Part shown: in pieces, positions 21,767-29,905 of the stretch
Position numbering within the stretch: the first letter of the stretch is position 1
Layout of the letters: each line of letters starts with the position of its first letter
Source of the DNA: Acetobacteraceae bacterium ESL0709
GTDB taxonomy: Bacteria; Pseudomonadota; Alphaproteobacteria; Acetobacterales; Acetobacteraceae
Direction of reading: 5' to 3'
Assembly: GCA_029433415.1 (NCBI GenBank)
Contig: JAQTIA010000003.1
Location: 706,001-770,000, forward strand
Length of the DNA: 64,000 bases
The notes under the pieces: model-generated
Databases searched by the model: none
What the model was told of the DNA's origin: nothing
Seen by the model: the letters and a program-made list of their open reading frames with translations, nothing else
Made by a program: the position numbers and the translations under genes

Positions 21767-22132
21767 TCAGGCGGACACCGCCATAAACATCTGTGATTCC
21801 ATTGTAGCCTGCGGACAATTACACGCGCCATCATGCTTCGACAGCATCTTCCTCACATCGGAATAAGCCTGTTTCACAAGTGACAGGAGATCCTTATAAC
21901 GTGAGTGCCGGACGTAATCCTCAAGAATGCGCAACACGTTCTGAAGCGTGTTATTGCACATCTTTAAAAGGCAAGTCGCCCCGCTATTTTCGGCCAGTTT
22001 ATACACAGCAAGGTCGTGCTCAATCAGGGTATGCACTCGCCGAAAGAGGCAGCCATGCCTTTCTACCCCAGCTGTCATACGCTGAAACTGGCAATATGAA
22101 GATATACCTAACAGGCATTGCTCGGCATTCAT
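21767..22132 (-). CDS. Hypothetical helical protein, paralogue of the 21113 gene
   Basis: 121 residues, with a strong ribosome site (GGAGG, 7 bases before the ATG at 22132). All-helical appearance with several Cys: SYCQF, CLLKMC and the C-terminal CNC. It shares sequence over most of its length with the 21113-21475 product. The two genes are in the same direction, about 290 bases apart, which suggests tandem duplication followed by divergence. Function unknown; no signal peptide, so probably cytoplasmic. Confidence 0.65.
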   Translation of the reverse strand: MNAEQCLLGISSYCQFQRMTAGVERHGCLFRRVHTLIEHDLAVYKLAENSGATCLLKMCNNTLQNVLRILEDYVRHSRYKDLLSLVKQAYSDVRKMLSKHDGACNCPQATMESQMFMAVSA

Positions 22133-22624
22133 AATTCTGCCTCCGCGAAAATTAATTCAATTCTGTTTCTGTGTCTCTTGATGCTAAATCAGAAATAATA
22201 TTTTTGACAACATTATTTTACGTATACACCACATAATTACAGATTATTATCATCTTAAATAAAAAAATACTTCAAAATTTTTATTCATTAAAAGAAATAA
22301 TTTTTCATTTATTAAATTTACCCATAATAAACATATTTATGCCTCTTTTTTGCCCTAATTTAATCAGTGTAAAAAATCTGATCCATTTGACGAGAACATT
22401 TTTCTGTTACTCTTGCTTCGCCAAAACGTAGTTCCATATATTTAATAACGGAAAATCTTTACTCCCATGATGGACTGCCACACAGTTTCGTAAAGCAGGT
22501 TGATTTGAGAAAGAAATCTCCCTTTATGAATAGAAGAAAAAATTAAAAATATTTTCATATATGAGAATCACCCCCATATCATCATCCCAATAGTGGCGGT
22601 GACATCGGGCAGGGCTGGACTCTG
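22133..22624. other. AT-rich gap without a recognisable gene
   Basis: About 490 bases of very AT-rich sequence, strongest at 22190-22380. No open frame with a ribosome site is visible on either strand. The promoter for the 22132 minus-strand gene should lie in its first 150 bases. Composition contrasts with the core genes and marks this as accessory DNA. Confidence 0.45.
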
Positions 22625-22923
22625 TTAGCGCCTAAAGCAGTCATTGAGTGCACAGACGCCCTCGACCTTCTTCTTCATAAATTTTACGCCTCGTAATTTA
22701 TTATTTAGGATCCTATAGAAACAAGCTTTAACGGCAGCTTTCTTCCCTTCCGTCCCCTCTGCTGTTCTTCCATCCGATAAAGCGACCAGTGCAGAGTGCG
22801 GGATTGCTGTAAAAATGAGAGACACTTCTTTGTACACTCAACAAACGCGGCACTAAAATCTGCGTGTGCAGAAAAAACATCTTCGATCTCGCAGCAGGCA
22901 TTATAAATAGTCCAAAATTTCAA
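22625..22923 (-). pseudogene. Possible decayed small gene
   Basis: Two overlapping minus-strand frames share this stretch (22705-22923 opening KFWTIYNACCEIEDVFSAHA, and 22625-22837 ending KKKVEGVCALNDCFRR). Neither has an ATG with a ribosome site, and the first begins directly after an in-frame stop. Read together with a frame change near 22720 they could be one short helical, Cys-containing protein. Low confidence; it could also be noncoding. Confidence 0.25.
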
Positions 22924-22952
22924 TCAGCGCGTCTGCGCTCTCTCGGCCCGCT

Positions 22953-23172
22953 CTACCCATTCAATGAACGCCCATAATCTGCCAGTAACGATATGTCCAT
23001 CTGATGATCAATTTCCCGTAGGACCTTATAATCACGCTATAAATCTTCATTGCCGATCGCACATGACAGGAACAATAGGCATAGGCTTCATAAGCTGACA
23101 TATCCTGAAGCGCCTTCAAGCTATCCCATAAATGGTCGTAATGTTCCTTATACTCAAAGGATAAAAGAGATC
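22953..23172 (-). pseudogene. Frameshifted remnant of a small protein gene
   Basis: The minus-strand frame opening after a stop at about 23172 reads SLLSFEYKEHYDHLWDSLKA and then MSAYEAYAYCSCHV. Near 23040 a more protein-like reading continues in another frame (DYKVLREIDHQMDISLLADY) to a TAG at 22953-22955. A single frameshift would join them. No start codon is present. This looks like a dead member of the small-protein group around it. Confidence 0.35.
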
Positions 23173-23202
23173 AGTCAGAATGATTCATACCTTCCCTTAA
23201 TT

Positions 23203-23481
23203 TTACGACCATCTTTGCCAGAGCGTAGTCACGATAGATGGTATAAGAAACAGAAGCCCCGGACAGGCAATCAGAACGCCACCCCACCAAGGCCAACCCA
23301 GGACATTCACCGCTCCCATGTAACTGCCAATCATGACAACCAAAGACGTGCACAGAAAGAAGCCAGTTGCCAAGGCAATAACAGCCACAACGCTTCCCCA
23401 GCTGGCTTGCAACCCTATAACGCTCAGATAAAGTTCAAAAAGACCCAAACCCATTGAGCCAAACATAAGTAATTGCGGCAT
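23203..23481 (-). CDS. Small integral membrane protein
   Basis: 92 residues with two or three predicted membrane spans (LLMFGSMGLGLFELYLSVIG, VVAVIALATGFFLCTSLVV, GGVLIACPGLLFLIPSI). Family not recognised. It is the last intact gene of a run of five minus-strand genes for small envelope proteins, starting 36 bases after the stop of the preceding gene. An AAGGG about 9-10 bases upstream of the ATG may be its ribosome site. Confidence 0.55.
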   Translation of the reverse strand: MPQLLMFGSMGLGLFELYLSVIGLQASWGSVVAVIALATGFFLCTSLVVMIGSYMGAVNVLGWPWWGGVLIACPGLLFLIPSIVTTLWQRWS

Positions 23482-23517
23482 GGGGCAAAACCCTTTTTAT
23501 AAAAGTGTGGGCCAGAT

Positions 23518-23886
23518 CTAATAAGGGCTACGATAACCTCTCCGGCCAGTATGAGGGTTGATATTTCCCCTCGTACTCCAGTTATCCAGTTTGGTATGAT
23601 TCGGTATGGTGGAATAATGGCCCTGCACATACTGACCATTTCGCCTGATATAACCCTGCGTATAATGTTCCGGCGGCGATGGCTGTGGGTGGTCATAGTG
23701 ATTAAGGGCATCACTTAACCGATTTGCTCTTTCCATCGACCGGGCCATACTTCCTCCCATACGCGGCATGCCCCACCCATAAGGGGCAGTCGGGCCAGAA
23801 GAAAAATTATTGGCCAAGGCCAATGATGGTAAAAACACACCTGATCCTGACATTAAAATAACGAGGTATTTCTTTGAAATCTTCAT
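23518..23886 (-). CDS. Small secreted protein with C-terminal GYxRxNGxYVxxHY motif
   Basis: 122 residues. A Sec signal peptide ends at SLALA-NN (about residue 25). The mature part is Gly, Met, Arg, Ser and Pro rich (YGWGMPRMGGSMARS) and ends in GYIRRNGQYVQGHYSTIPN with a later NWSTRGNINPHTGRRGY. This tail is a recurring pattern in small exported proteins of alphaproteobacteria (chain, then N-x-NP-TG-K/R). Function unknown. Part of the small envelope-protein run. Confidence 0.6.
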   Translation of the reverse strand: MKISKKYLVILMSGSGVFLPSLALANNFSSGPTAPYGWGMPRMGGSMARSMERANRLSDALNHYDHPQPSPPEHYTQGYIRRNGQYVQGHYSTIPNHTKLDNWSTRGNINPHTGRRGYRSPY

Positions 23887-23938
23887 GGTCGTTTCCTCAT
23901 TTTATTGATTCAATGTCCTAGAAAACGGGAGGTCCACT

Positions 23939-24475
23939 CTAATAACCTTCATAGCCGCTTCCATATTGAAATGACGGTGCATTATTTGATTGATAATCCT
24001 GCAAGGCCTGGGCATCCTGAATGGCTATCGGGTCACCCTGATAAAGACCCATAAAGCGGGGATTATCTGTCACAAACTGCCTCCTTGCCATTGCCATGGC
24101 CACATCAGACGGGAAACCCCTCAGCAGATATGACTGATAGGGCCGTGCAAATTGTGGTGACCGAAGAGCTTCCTCAAAGGCAGCCATATCCACCTGTCTC
24201 TGGGTAGCTGCCGGGTTCCAGCCCAATATGGCAAACCCTAATTGGGCAGCAGGCGAAACATTATTGTACCAGGGACCATTGACGTTTTCATGCGTCCCTG
24301 ATGGCTGAGCAGGTTGAGCCTGCACAGTCTGCTTAAATTGAGCGGGAGAATTATTATGAGAAACAGGCGATGGTTTTCTGAATAATGCACAACCTGCCGT
24401 GCTTAATAGCAATATTATGGAAACAGTGATTGTGACGATACATCTCACGTCCCTCAACGGACATACCTCTTTCAT
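23939..24475 (-). CDS. Lipoprotein with a helical 'DVAxAxAR' domain
   Basis: 178 residues; a hydrophobic segment (IVTITVSIILLLSTAGC) ends in a lipobox with Cys29. After a Gln/Pro-rich linker there is a helical domain: AFEEALRSPQFARPYQSYLL, GFPSDVAMAMARRQF, QALQDYQ. The same pattern occurs in the product of the gene just upstream (24472-24720), so this is a duplicated domain. The start overlaps that gene's stop by 4 bases (ATGA), indicating translational coupling. Family not recognised. Confidence 0.6.
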   Translation of the reverse strand: MKEVCPLRDVRCIVTITVSIILLLSTAGCALFRKPSPVSHNNSPAQFKQTVQAQPAQPSGTHENVNGPWYNNVSPAAQLGFAILGWNPAATQRQVDMAAFEEALRSPQFARPYQSYLLRGFPSDVAMAMARRQFVTDNPRFMGLYQGDPIAIQDAQALQDYQSNNAPSFQYGSGYEGY

Positions 24476-24720
24476 GGAACTATCTCCTGAGTGGGTATAT
24501 AACCCTGCAAACAGGCCTGATCCTGCTCTGAAAGAGAATCACGCTGATAATTTATCAAAACATCCGGATGAGCTTTCATAAGACTCACTCTGGCCAGAGC
24601 GGCAGCCACATCATCAGGGTAGCTAGCGCGAAAAGACTGTACAAGGCGCCCAAACTCGTAAGAGTGCATCAGGGCCTGATAAGTCCCATGATGAAACCCT
24701 CTCTTCAGGGATGACACCAA
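24472..24720 (-). CDS. Small protein sharing the helical domain of its neighbour, possibly 5'-truncated
   Basis: 82 residues from a TTG at 24720, the only start near the frame opening. It has no signal peptide. It reads YQALMHSYEFGRLVQSFRAS, YPDDVAAALARVSLMKAHP and QACLQGYIP, which lines up with AFEEALRSPQFARPYQSYLL, FPSDVAMAMARRQFVTDNP and QALQDYQ in the lipoprotein next door. The missing export signal suggests the 5' end was lost, or that the start lies in another frame upstream after a frameshift. It ends in an ATGA overlap with the next gene. Confidence 0.45.
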   Translation of the reverse strand: MVSSLKRGFHHGTYQALMHSYEFGRLVQSFRASYPDDVAAALARVSLMKAHPDVLINYQRDSLSEQDQACLQGYIPTQEIVP

Positions 24721-24771
24721 CCAAACCAGAAATCCCTCTTAACCATAGGCCGAGCGCATGCCGCCAATATC

Positions 24772-25116
24772 CTACGCCGCCATCATAACAGTCCGGGCAA
24801 GCTGCTCACGACGAGCCTGTTGCTCACGCAGCAAGGCCAAAGCTATTTCCTGCGCCTGTTCTTCTGCGATGCGATCCTGATTGGCGAGACGTTCTCTCAC
24901 AGCCCGAAGCATTTCTAATTCGATGTCATGAACCTCTTCGATCTGACGCAATCCATCACCATGGTTTATCCATGCCGGAAGCCTCTGTTCAGAAATGGAG
25001 GAAACCGAACTATCTTCCGCGGAAGAGTTAGCCTGACAAAAAGCAATACTCCCCTGGAGCAGAGTGATACAGCAAAAGGCCACTGTTACGCTGCCCCTCA
25101 AAGTCATTATGGACAT
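24772..25116 (-). CDS. Secreted helical/coiled-coil small protein
   Basis: 114 residues. Signal peptide to about residue 29 (CCITLLQGSIAFCQA). The mature part has PAWINHGDGLRQIEEVHDIE followed by a long charged helix (RERLANQDRIAEEQAQEIAL, LREQQARREQLARTV), likely a coiled coil. AGGAGA upstream supports either ATG at 25116 or 25107. It is the first gene of the minus-strand small envelope-protein run. Family not recognised. Confidence 0.6.
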   Translation of the reverse strand: MSIMTLRGSVTVAFCCITLLQGSIAFCQANSSAEDSSVSSISEQRLPAWINHGDGLRQIEEVHDIELEMLRAVRERLANQDRIAEEQAQEIALALLREQQARREQLARTVMMAA

Positions 25117-25224
25117 TCTCCTCTCCCCTGAACCACAACCTGTAGCTATGTCTTAAAAGAGAAAATATCCTGTTTTGGGATATTTTTCAATATCACTTCT
25201 ACAGAGCCTTTTGCAGAGGCTCTC

Positions 25225-25452
25225 ATGAAATCCATTTTTTCAGAACGCTATACGAAAATGCTGAGATTGCTGATTCTGGCGCGCAAAGAAAAATCTCTCA
25301 CTCAGGTCGAACTGGCACAGGGTCTTAATAAACCACAATCCTTCGTCTCAAAATATGAATCGGGAGAAAGACGCCTTGATGTTGTAGAGTTTATCGACCT
25401 TTGCAAGGCCCTCTCAGTCGATCCCTGCTTAATCATAAAAAAACTTTTATGA
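25225..25452 (+). CDS. XRE-family helix-turn-helix regulator
   Basis: 75 residues, essentially a single HTH_3 domain: RKEKSLTQVELAQGLNKPQS is the helix-turn-helix, followed by FVSKYESGERRLDVVEFIDL, typical of the Cro/C1 family. RBS AGAGG lies 5 bases before the ATG at 25225. It is transcribed away from the small envelope-protein run across a 108-base intergenic region, so it may control that run. No toxin partner is visible, so an antitoxin role is less likely. Confidence 0.85.
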   Translation: MKSIFSERYTKMLRLLILARKEKSLTQVELAQGLNKPQSFVSKYESGERRLDVVEFIDLCKALSVDPCLIIKKLL

Positions 25453-25537
25453 CCCCAAAACAGGTTCACGCTTTTTCTCGCTAGAGAGAAACATCTGCTT
25501 TATGAGAGAAAAAATCCGGAAAACCGCAGAAAGTCAC

Positions 25538-25614
25538 TGGTGCGCCCTGCTGGATTCGAACCAGCGACCCACAGCTTAGAAGGCTGTTGCTCTATCCAGC
25601 TGAGCTAAGGGCGC
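25538..25614 (-). tRNA. tRNA-Arg (anticodon TCT)
   Basis: 77 bases including an encoded CCA. On the minus strand the acceptor is GCGCCC pairing GGGCGC, the anticodon loop is CUUCUAA (anticodon UCU, reads AGA) and the T-loop is UUCGAAU. Its 3' end faces the accessory region at 18.5-25.2 kb. Confidence 0.96.
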
Positions 25615-25646
25615 CTGATTTTAAAGCTCTTATTCGAAAGAGGAGG

Positions 25647-25723
25647 TGGTCGGGGCGCCCGGACTCGAACCGGGGGCCTCTTGTACCCAAAACAAGCGCG
25701 CTACCAGGCTGCGCCACGCCCCG
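25647..25723 (-). tRNA. tRNA-Pro (anticodon TGG)
   Basis: 77 bases including encoded CCA. Acceptor CGGGGCG pairs CGCCCCG, the anticodon stem CUUGU/ACAAG encloses UUUGGGU (anticodon UGG), T-loop UUCGAGU. It lies 33 bases upstream of tRNA-Arg in the same direction, so both are probably processed from one transcript. Confidence 0.96.
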
Positions 25724-25834
25724 TTCACCATGTGCGGCACACTAGTCTGACAGGCCCGATCACGCAAGAGGGCAAAAAGCAAATTTATCTCTTTTTTTGT
25801 AATTTGCCCTTCTTTCTCCCCTTTTGAAGCCTAT

Positions 25835-26341
25835 CTATCGGGAACGGCTTAAAGGCGGCACAAAAAGAGGCGCTGTATCCCAGGGAAACAGCACCCACGT
25901 ATCCTGAGGAACTTCCGTCACGTAGTGATCTGTATAGGGGCGCCCTTCAGGCTTGGCATAAAGACAGACGAAAAGACCCTTTGGCAGCATGTCACGCACA
26001 TAACGCGCTGTAACTCCTGAATCCACAAGATCATCAACAATAAGGAACCCCTCTCCATCTCCCGCCGCCAGAGGCGCCTTAAGAGTTTTGGGCTCTTTCT
26101 GGGTGCCTTCCTCGCCCTCATAACTGGCGACCGAAACGGATTCGACCACTCTGCACCCCAATTCGCGCGCCAAAATCGCCGCCGGGATAAGCCCGCCCCG
26201 TGTAATGGCGACAATTCCTTTAAAAGATGGATACTCATTCATAAGAGTCGAAGCCAGCGCGCGGGCATCCCTGTGAAGCTGATCCCATGTAACGGTAGCG
26301 TAAGTCACGCTCTGGGGCGTGTTATTCTGTGATGCTGTCAT
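25835..26341 (-). CDS. gpt: Xanthine (guanine) phosphoribosyltransferase
   Basis: Purine salvage enzyme that transfers phosphoribosyl from PRPP to xanthine, guanine or hypoxanthine. I place the start at the ATG at 26341 (MTASQNNTPQSVTYATVTWD), giving 168 residues, close to the usual 150-170. A longer frame from 26401 adds an atypical N-terminus. Type I PRTase motifs: ITRGGLIPAAILARELG and the PRPP loop FLIVDDLVDSGVTARYVR. The C-terminal WVLFPWDT is characteristic of Gpt. It lies between tRNA-Asn and tRNA-Pro, behind a terminator. Confidence 0.93.
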   Translation of the reverse strand: MTASQNNTPQSVTYATVTWDQLHRDARALASTLMNEYPSFKGIVAITRGGLIPAAILARELGCRVVESVSVASYEGEEGTQKEPKTLKAPLAAGDGEGFLIVDDLVDSGVTARYVRDMLPKGLFVCLYAKPEGRPYTDHYVTEVPQDTWVLFPWDTAPLFVPPLSRSR

Positions 26342-26408
26342 GAATATGTCTCTGCACTCACTTAAAAAAAAATTCAACCGATTGCGCAGGAATTGACTCA
26401 AAAATCAT

Positions 26409-26433
26409 AAAAAAACCCGCTCTCTGGCGGGTT
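26409..26433 (-). terminator. Rho-independent terminator after tRNA-Asn
   Basis: On the minus strand a stem AACCCGC/GCGGGTT with a 6-base loop (26414-26433) is followed by a run of T residues (complement of A's from 26415 down to 26409). It lies 6 bases after the tRNA-Asn 3' end. Confidence 0.9.
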
Positions 26434-26438
26434 AAAAC

Positions 26439-26514
26439 TGGCTCCCGAAGTAGGACTCGAACCTACGACCCAGCGATTAACAGTCGCTTGCTCTACCGAC
26501 TGAGCTATTCGGGA
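26439..26514 (-). tRNA. tRNA-Asn (anticodon GTT)
   Basis: 76 bases including encoded CCA. Acceptor TCCCGAA pairs TTCGGGA, anticodon loop CUGUUAA (anticodon GUU), T-loop UUCGAGU. A terminator follows directly. Confidence 0.96.
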
Positions 26515-26592
26515 CCAGTGAGGCTCTATCTATCCAAAAACTTTCGTACAGTAAAGCCCCCGGAAAGCATTTTTTAAAAGTTTTTGAAAAAA

Positions 26593-27060
26593 TTATGTTT
26601 CAAGCTCTTGCCGGGCCTGCGTCGCCAGCGCATCAACCTGCTCGTTTTCAGCAATTCCTGCATGGCCTTTTACCCAGAGCCACTCAATCTTATGACGGCG
26701 AGACGCCTCAAGGACACGCTGCCAAAGATCCATATTTGCTACTGGATCGCCCGAAGCATTGCGCCAGTTACGGCGCACCCACCCTTCATGCCAGCGCGTA
26801 ATGCCGTTTTTGACATATTCGCTGTCTGTATAAAGCCGCACGACGCAAGGACGCGTGAGAGTCTCCAACGCCTCTGCCGCTGCCGTCAGTTCCATACGGT
26901 TATTGGTCGTCTCTGGATCATTACCAGAGAGGGTACGCTCGCGCCCACGATAACGAAGGAGCACACCCCAACCACCCGGCCCCGGATTGGGTTTACAACC
27001 CCCATCCGTCCAGATCTCGACCACTGAATCATCCCGTCCTGTCTCGGCTATCTCAGACAC
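26593..27060 (-). CDS. rnhA: Ribonuclease HI
   Basis: Degrades RNA in RNA-DNA hybrids such as R-loops and primers. 155 residues from a GTG start that overlaps the end of thrB by 8 bases. The metal-binding acidic residues are recognisable: Asp in [19 protein letters not shown], Glu in [14 protein letters not shown], Asp in [13 protein letters not shown], and the late Asp in NEQVDALA. The handle region ([20 protein letters not shown]) and KGHAG are typical. Length matches E. coli RNase HI (155). Confidence 0.96.
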   Translation of the reverse strand: MSEIAETGRDDSVVEIWTDGGCKPNPGPGGWGVLLRYRGRERTLSGNDPETTNNRMELTAAAEALETLTRPCVVRLYTDSEYVKNGITRWHEGWVRRNWRNASGDPVANMDLWQRVLEASRRHKIEWLWVKGHAGIAENEQVDALATQARQELET

Positions 27061-28003
27061 AGTCCGATCCCATAAAATGTTTCAGCCGAATCTGATACGC
27101 CCATGGATCTTTCCTGACGACATTGGCGCCTTCAGGTGTATGCACCCAGTCATACAGGCGCGTCAGAAGAAAGCGCACCGCCGCACCCTGACAAAGAACG
27201 GGCAAAACCGCTTTTTCTTCCCTGGTAAGGGGTCTGACCGTTTCATAGCCTTTTATAAGGCCTGCTGCACGCTCAGGGCGATACTGCCTTTCTGCCTCGA
27301 AACACCAGGCGTTCAGGCAAATCGCCAAATCATAAGCCAGAAAATCCGTGCAGGCGAAATAGAAATCAATAAGACCACTCACCTTCCCATCCCTGAAAAA
27401 GACATTATCGGGAAAGAGGTCAGCATGTATCTGCCCGCGTGGCAAAGTGTTTTGGGTCGGCCAATGCTCCAGAATTCTATCCAGATTTTGCGAAGTCTGT
27501 GCAATCAGCGCCTCTATCGCTTCATCTCCGTTGCTGCGACATTGTGCCAGAAGCGGCTTCCAGCTCGCCGCATCAAGGCTGTTTGGGCGTTCTGTCCTGT
27601 ATCCCTCGCCTTTCTGATGCAGAAGAGCCATGGCCCGCCCGAGTTCCTCGCAAACATCAGGCGTAATGACTGAAACAGCTTTCCCGGGAAGAAACGTCAC
27701 AATAACAGCAGGCCGCCCCGCCAACGTACGCAGGGCCCGACCATCCCTGTCCTTGACAGGCAAGGGACAGGACACCCCCTCATGCGCCAGATGGTCCATA
27801 TAGCCCAGAAACCACGGCAACTCTGCGGGATTCATTCTCTTCTCAAAGAGCGTAAGAATATAACTTCCAGAACTCGTTGTGAGTCGGAAATTGCTATTCT
27901 CAATCCCTTCTGTAATCCCTTCAAAACCCACCAAAGTCCCCAGCTCATAGCCACCGAGGAACTCTTTAAGGGCTTTCTCTTCGATATCCGTATAGACGGC
28001 CAT
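27053..28003 (-). CDS. thrB: Homoserine kinase (ThrB, APH/choline kinase-like type)
   Basis: Phosphorylates homoserine on the way to threonine. 316 residues of the kinase type found in alphaproteobacteria and Pseudomonas, not the GHMP type of E. coli. Motifs: [20 protein letters not shown] near the N-terminus, [16 protein letters not shown] (Brenner-like catalytic loop with HxDxxxxN), then [19 protein letters not shown] with the DFG-equivalent Asp. RBS AGG lies 6 bases before the ATG. It overlaps rnhA by 8 bases and follows ispH closely, the common alphaproteobacterial order ispH-thrB-rnhA. Confidence 0.94.
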   Translation of the reverse strand: MAVYTDIEEKALKEFLGGYELGTLVGFEGITEGIENSNFRLTTSSGSYILTLFEKRMNPAELPWFLGYMDHLAHEGVSCPLPVKDRDGRALRTLAGRPAVIVTFLPGKAVSVITPDVCEELGRAMALLHQKGEGYRTERPNSLDAASWKPLLAQCRSNGDEAIEALIAQTSQNLDRILEHWPTQNTLPRGQIHADLFPDNVFFRDGKVSGLIDFYFACTDFLAYDLAICLNAWCFEAERQYRPERAAGLIKGYETVRPLTREEKAVLPVLCQGAAVRFLLTRLYDWVHTPEGANVVRKDPWAYQIRLKHFMGSDCV

Positions 28004-28012
28004 AAAAACCTG

Positions 28013-29044
28013 TTATTCGTCAGTAAGCGGATGAGGCAGACGGAAATTGATGTTTTCTTCCTTAACGATTCTCTCCTCAATATGGAGATCGTACCGTTTC
28101 GAAAGCTCTGCTATCATTTCCTGCACAAGACTTTCAGGAGCCGATGCTCCGGCACTCATGCCCAGCGTTTCCACTCCTTTAAGCTCGCTCCAGTCCATAT
28201 CAGAAACCTTAGGCACGAGAAGCGCCTTTTTGGCTCCTGACCGTTCTGCAACCTCTCTCAGCCTCTGGGAATTGGAAGAGTTGGGGGAACCTATAACGAC
28301 AACCAGATCGCATTCTGGCGCCAGTTCCTTGACAGCCATCTGCCTGTTTGTCGTCGCATAACAGATATCTTCCCGGCGTGGCCCTTCAATTTTGGGAAAA
28401 CGACGGCGCAATATCTCGACAATTTCAGCCGTATCATCAACAGAAAGCGTGGTCTGGGTGATAAAGGCAAGCTTATCAGGATTTTCCGGCTCCACAGTGC
28501 TGGCCTCATGCGCATCATTAATGAGCGTCACAGCTCCCGGCGGAAGCTGTCCCATCGTACCGACCACTTCAGGGTGGCCCGCATGACCTATCATCAATAT
28601 ATGGCGCTGATTCTCACTACCTCCAGCAAAATGACGTTCTGCCTCTCTGTGTACTTTGGACACAAGCGGACAAGTGGCATCCAGATAAAGAAGGTTGCGG
28701 CGCTCTGCTTCAACAGGAACGGATTTTGGCACGCCGTGAGCAGAGAAAACAACATGCGCGTCTTCTGGTACTTCATCAAGCTCTTCAACAAAAATTGCGC
28801 CCTTGGCTTCAAGACCTTCTACCACCGTTCGGTTGTGAACAATTTCATGGCGCACATAGACAGGCGCTCCATAGCGGCGCAAAGCCTCTTCCACTACGCG
28901 AATCGCACGATCAACGCCGGCACAAAACCCTCGCGGCCCCGCCAGAAGCAGACGCAGTGTCCGTGCATTATTTTCAGAGGCCCTGACGCGGTCTGCCGCG
29001 GGATTCGCAGGTTGAGAGTTTGCAGATTGTGTCTCTTCTGACAT
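28013..29044 (-). CDS. ispH: 4-hydroxy-3-methylbut-2-enyl diphosphate reductase
   Basis: Last step of the non-mevalonate isoprenoid pathway, giving IPP and DMAPP. Start chosen at the ATG at 29044 because AGGGA lies 7 bases upstream; a start at 29098 would add 18 unusual residues. 343 residues with about 30 variable ones before [17 protein letters not shown]. The three Fe-S Cys are in [18 protein letters not shown] and [10 protein letters not shown]. The substrate-binding stretches [24 protein letters not shown] and [10 protein letters not shown] are present. Confidence 0.96.
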   Translation of the reverse strand: MSEETQSANSQPANPAADRVRASENNARTLRLLLAGPRGFCAGVDRAIRVVEEALRRYGAPVYVRHEIVHNRTVVEGLEAKGAIFVEELDEVPEDAHVVFSAHGVPKSVPVEAERRNLLYLDATCPLVSKVHREAERHFAGGSENQRHILMIGHAGHPEVVGTMGQLPPGAVTLINDAHEASTVEPENPDKLAFITQTTLSVDDTAEIVEILRRRFPKIEGPRREDICYATTNRQMAVKELAPECDLVVVIGSPNSSNSQRLREVAERSGAKKALLVPKVSDMDWSELKGVETLGMSAGASAPESLVQEMIAELSKRYDLHIEERIVKEENINFRLPHPLTDE

Positions 29045-29155
29045 AGTGTTTCCCTGGCAGTCATCAATCGATACAGACGGAAAAGGACTTTCAGCCAAGG
29101 ATATTCATCTTTTATCCCTACCAGAAAGCTTCCCTACCCGCCTATATCGGATCTA

Positions 29156-29803
29156 TTGATGATTATCGCAATGCCCAGACTTTTTTCTTGTGGAGTTTCC
29201 TCTTTGATGACCACACGCCTTTTTCGTTCTCGCCTGGCTGCCGGAAGTCTTTTCTCACTCCTTGGTCTGGGCTTTCTGAACGGATGCACCAACCCTTCTT
29301 CAGATATCGCCCATTACGCCCCGGCCTGCCCCAAAGTTGAGGTTCCACCGGCAACAGCTGACCTCTATCTCTTTGATGGCAAGGGGATAGATATTTCCCA
29401 CACAGCCTATCACGCCCAAATTTTGGCCGTAAATGGTGATTGCCGGACAGGGCCGAACGATTCCAGAAAGCGCCCCTTAACCCGCGTACGGATTGGTCTT
29501 GAGATCCAATTCAAAGAAGGCGCCGTCGCTGACCAGAAATCACTTGAACTACCTTACTTCGTCGTTGTCATGAAAGATGGGAAGATTGTTGATAAACAGA
29601 TCTTTACCGAGAAGTTCAAACTTCACCCCGCTATGGGCACAACAGAAAGCCATTCCACTCTGCGCTTTATAGATCTCCCCACTGGGGCTGATCCGCTACA
29701 GACTCCCTATACCCTTGAAGTCGGGTTTCAGCTCACACGCGGCCAGCTTGAGTATAACCGCTCTCATCTGAGACCTGTGCCCTTCGAGAAAGTCGGTCGG
29801 TAA
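29156..29803 (+). CDS. Hypothetical lipoprotein
   Basis: 215 residues from the first ATG; a later ATG at 29207 (MTTRLFRSRLAAGS) gives a cleaner lipoprotein signal peptide. The lipobox is GFLNGC. After the Cys comes HYAPACPKVEVPPATADLYL, then a beta-rich domain with TRVRIGLEIQFKEG and ELPYFVVVMKDGKIVDKQIF. This pattern occurs in conserved Acetobacteraceae and Rhodospirillales lipoproteins of unknown role. It is divergent from ispH and convergent with the glycosyltransferase cluster. Confidence 0.7.
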   Translation: MMIIAMPRLFSCGVSSLMTTRLFRSRLAAGSLFSLLGLGFLNGCTNPSSDIAHYAPACPKVEVPPATADLYLFDGKGIDISHTAYHAQILAVNGDCRTGPNDSRKRPLTRVRIGLEIQFKEGAVADQKSLELPYFVVVMKDGKIVDKQIFTEKFKLHPAMGTTESHSTLRFIDLPTGADPLQTPYTLEVGFQLTRGQLEYNRSHLRPVPFEKVGR

Positions 29804-29884
29804 ACCCCAACTTCCCGCCCCTCTTCTCGCTCCCAAGGAAAACATCCTGCGAGTGAGAAGACGACATGGGTGAAAAGGAAAGAA

Positions 29885-29904
29885 GGATACCCGGATGGGT
29901 ATCC
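29885..29904 (-). terminator. Hairpin terminator of the glycosyltransferase cluster
   Basis: A perfect 8-bp stem (GGATACCC/GGGTATCC) with a 4-base loop starts one base after the stop of the 29906 gene. On the minus strand it is followed by a T-rich but interrupted tract. Likely terminator of the whole cluster read from 35.9 kb. Confidence 0.6.
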
Positions 29905-29905
29905 G

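Noticed and set aside
21606..21818. 70-codon minus-strand frame between the two paralogues
   Set aside because: It overlaps the end of the 21767 gene, has no ribosome site and no protein-like pattern.
26987..27673. 228-codon plus-strand frame opposite thrB
   Set aside because: Shadow of thrB, which has its catalytic motifs intact on the other strand.
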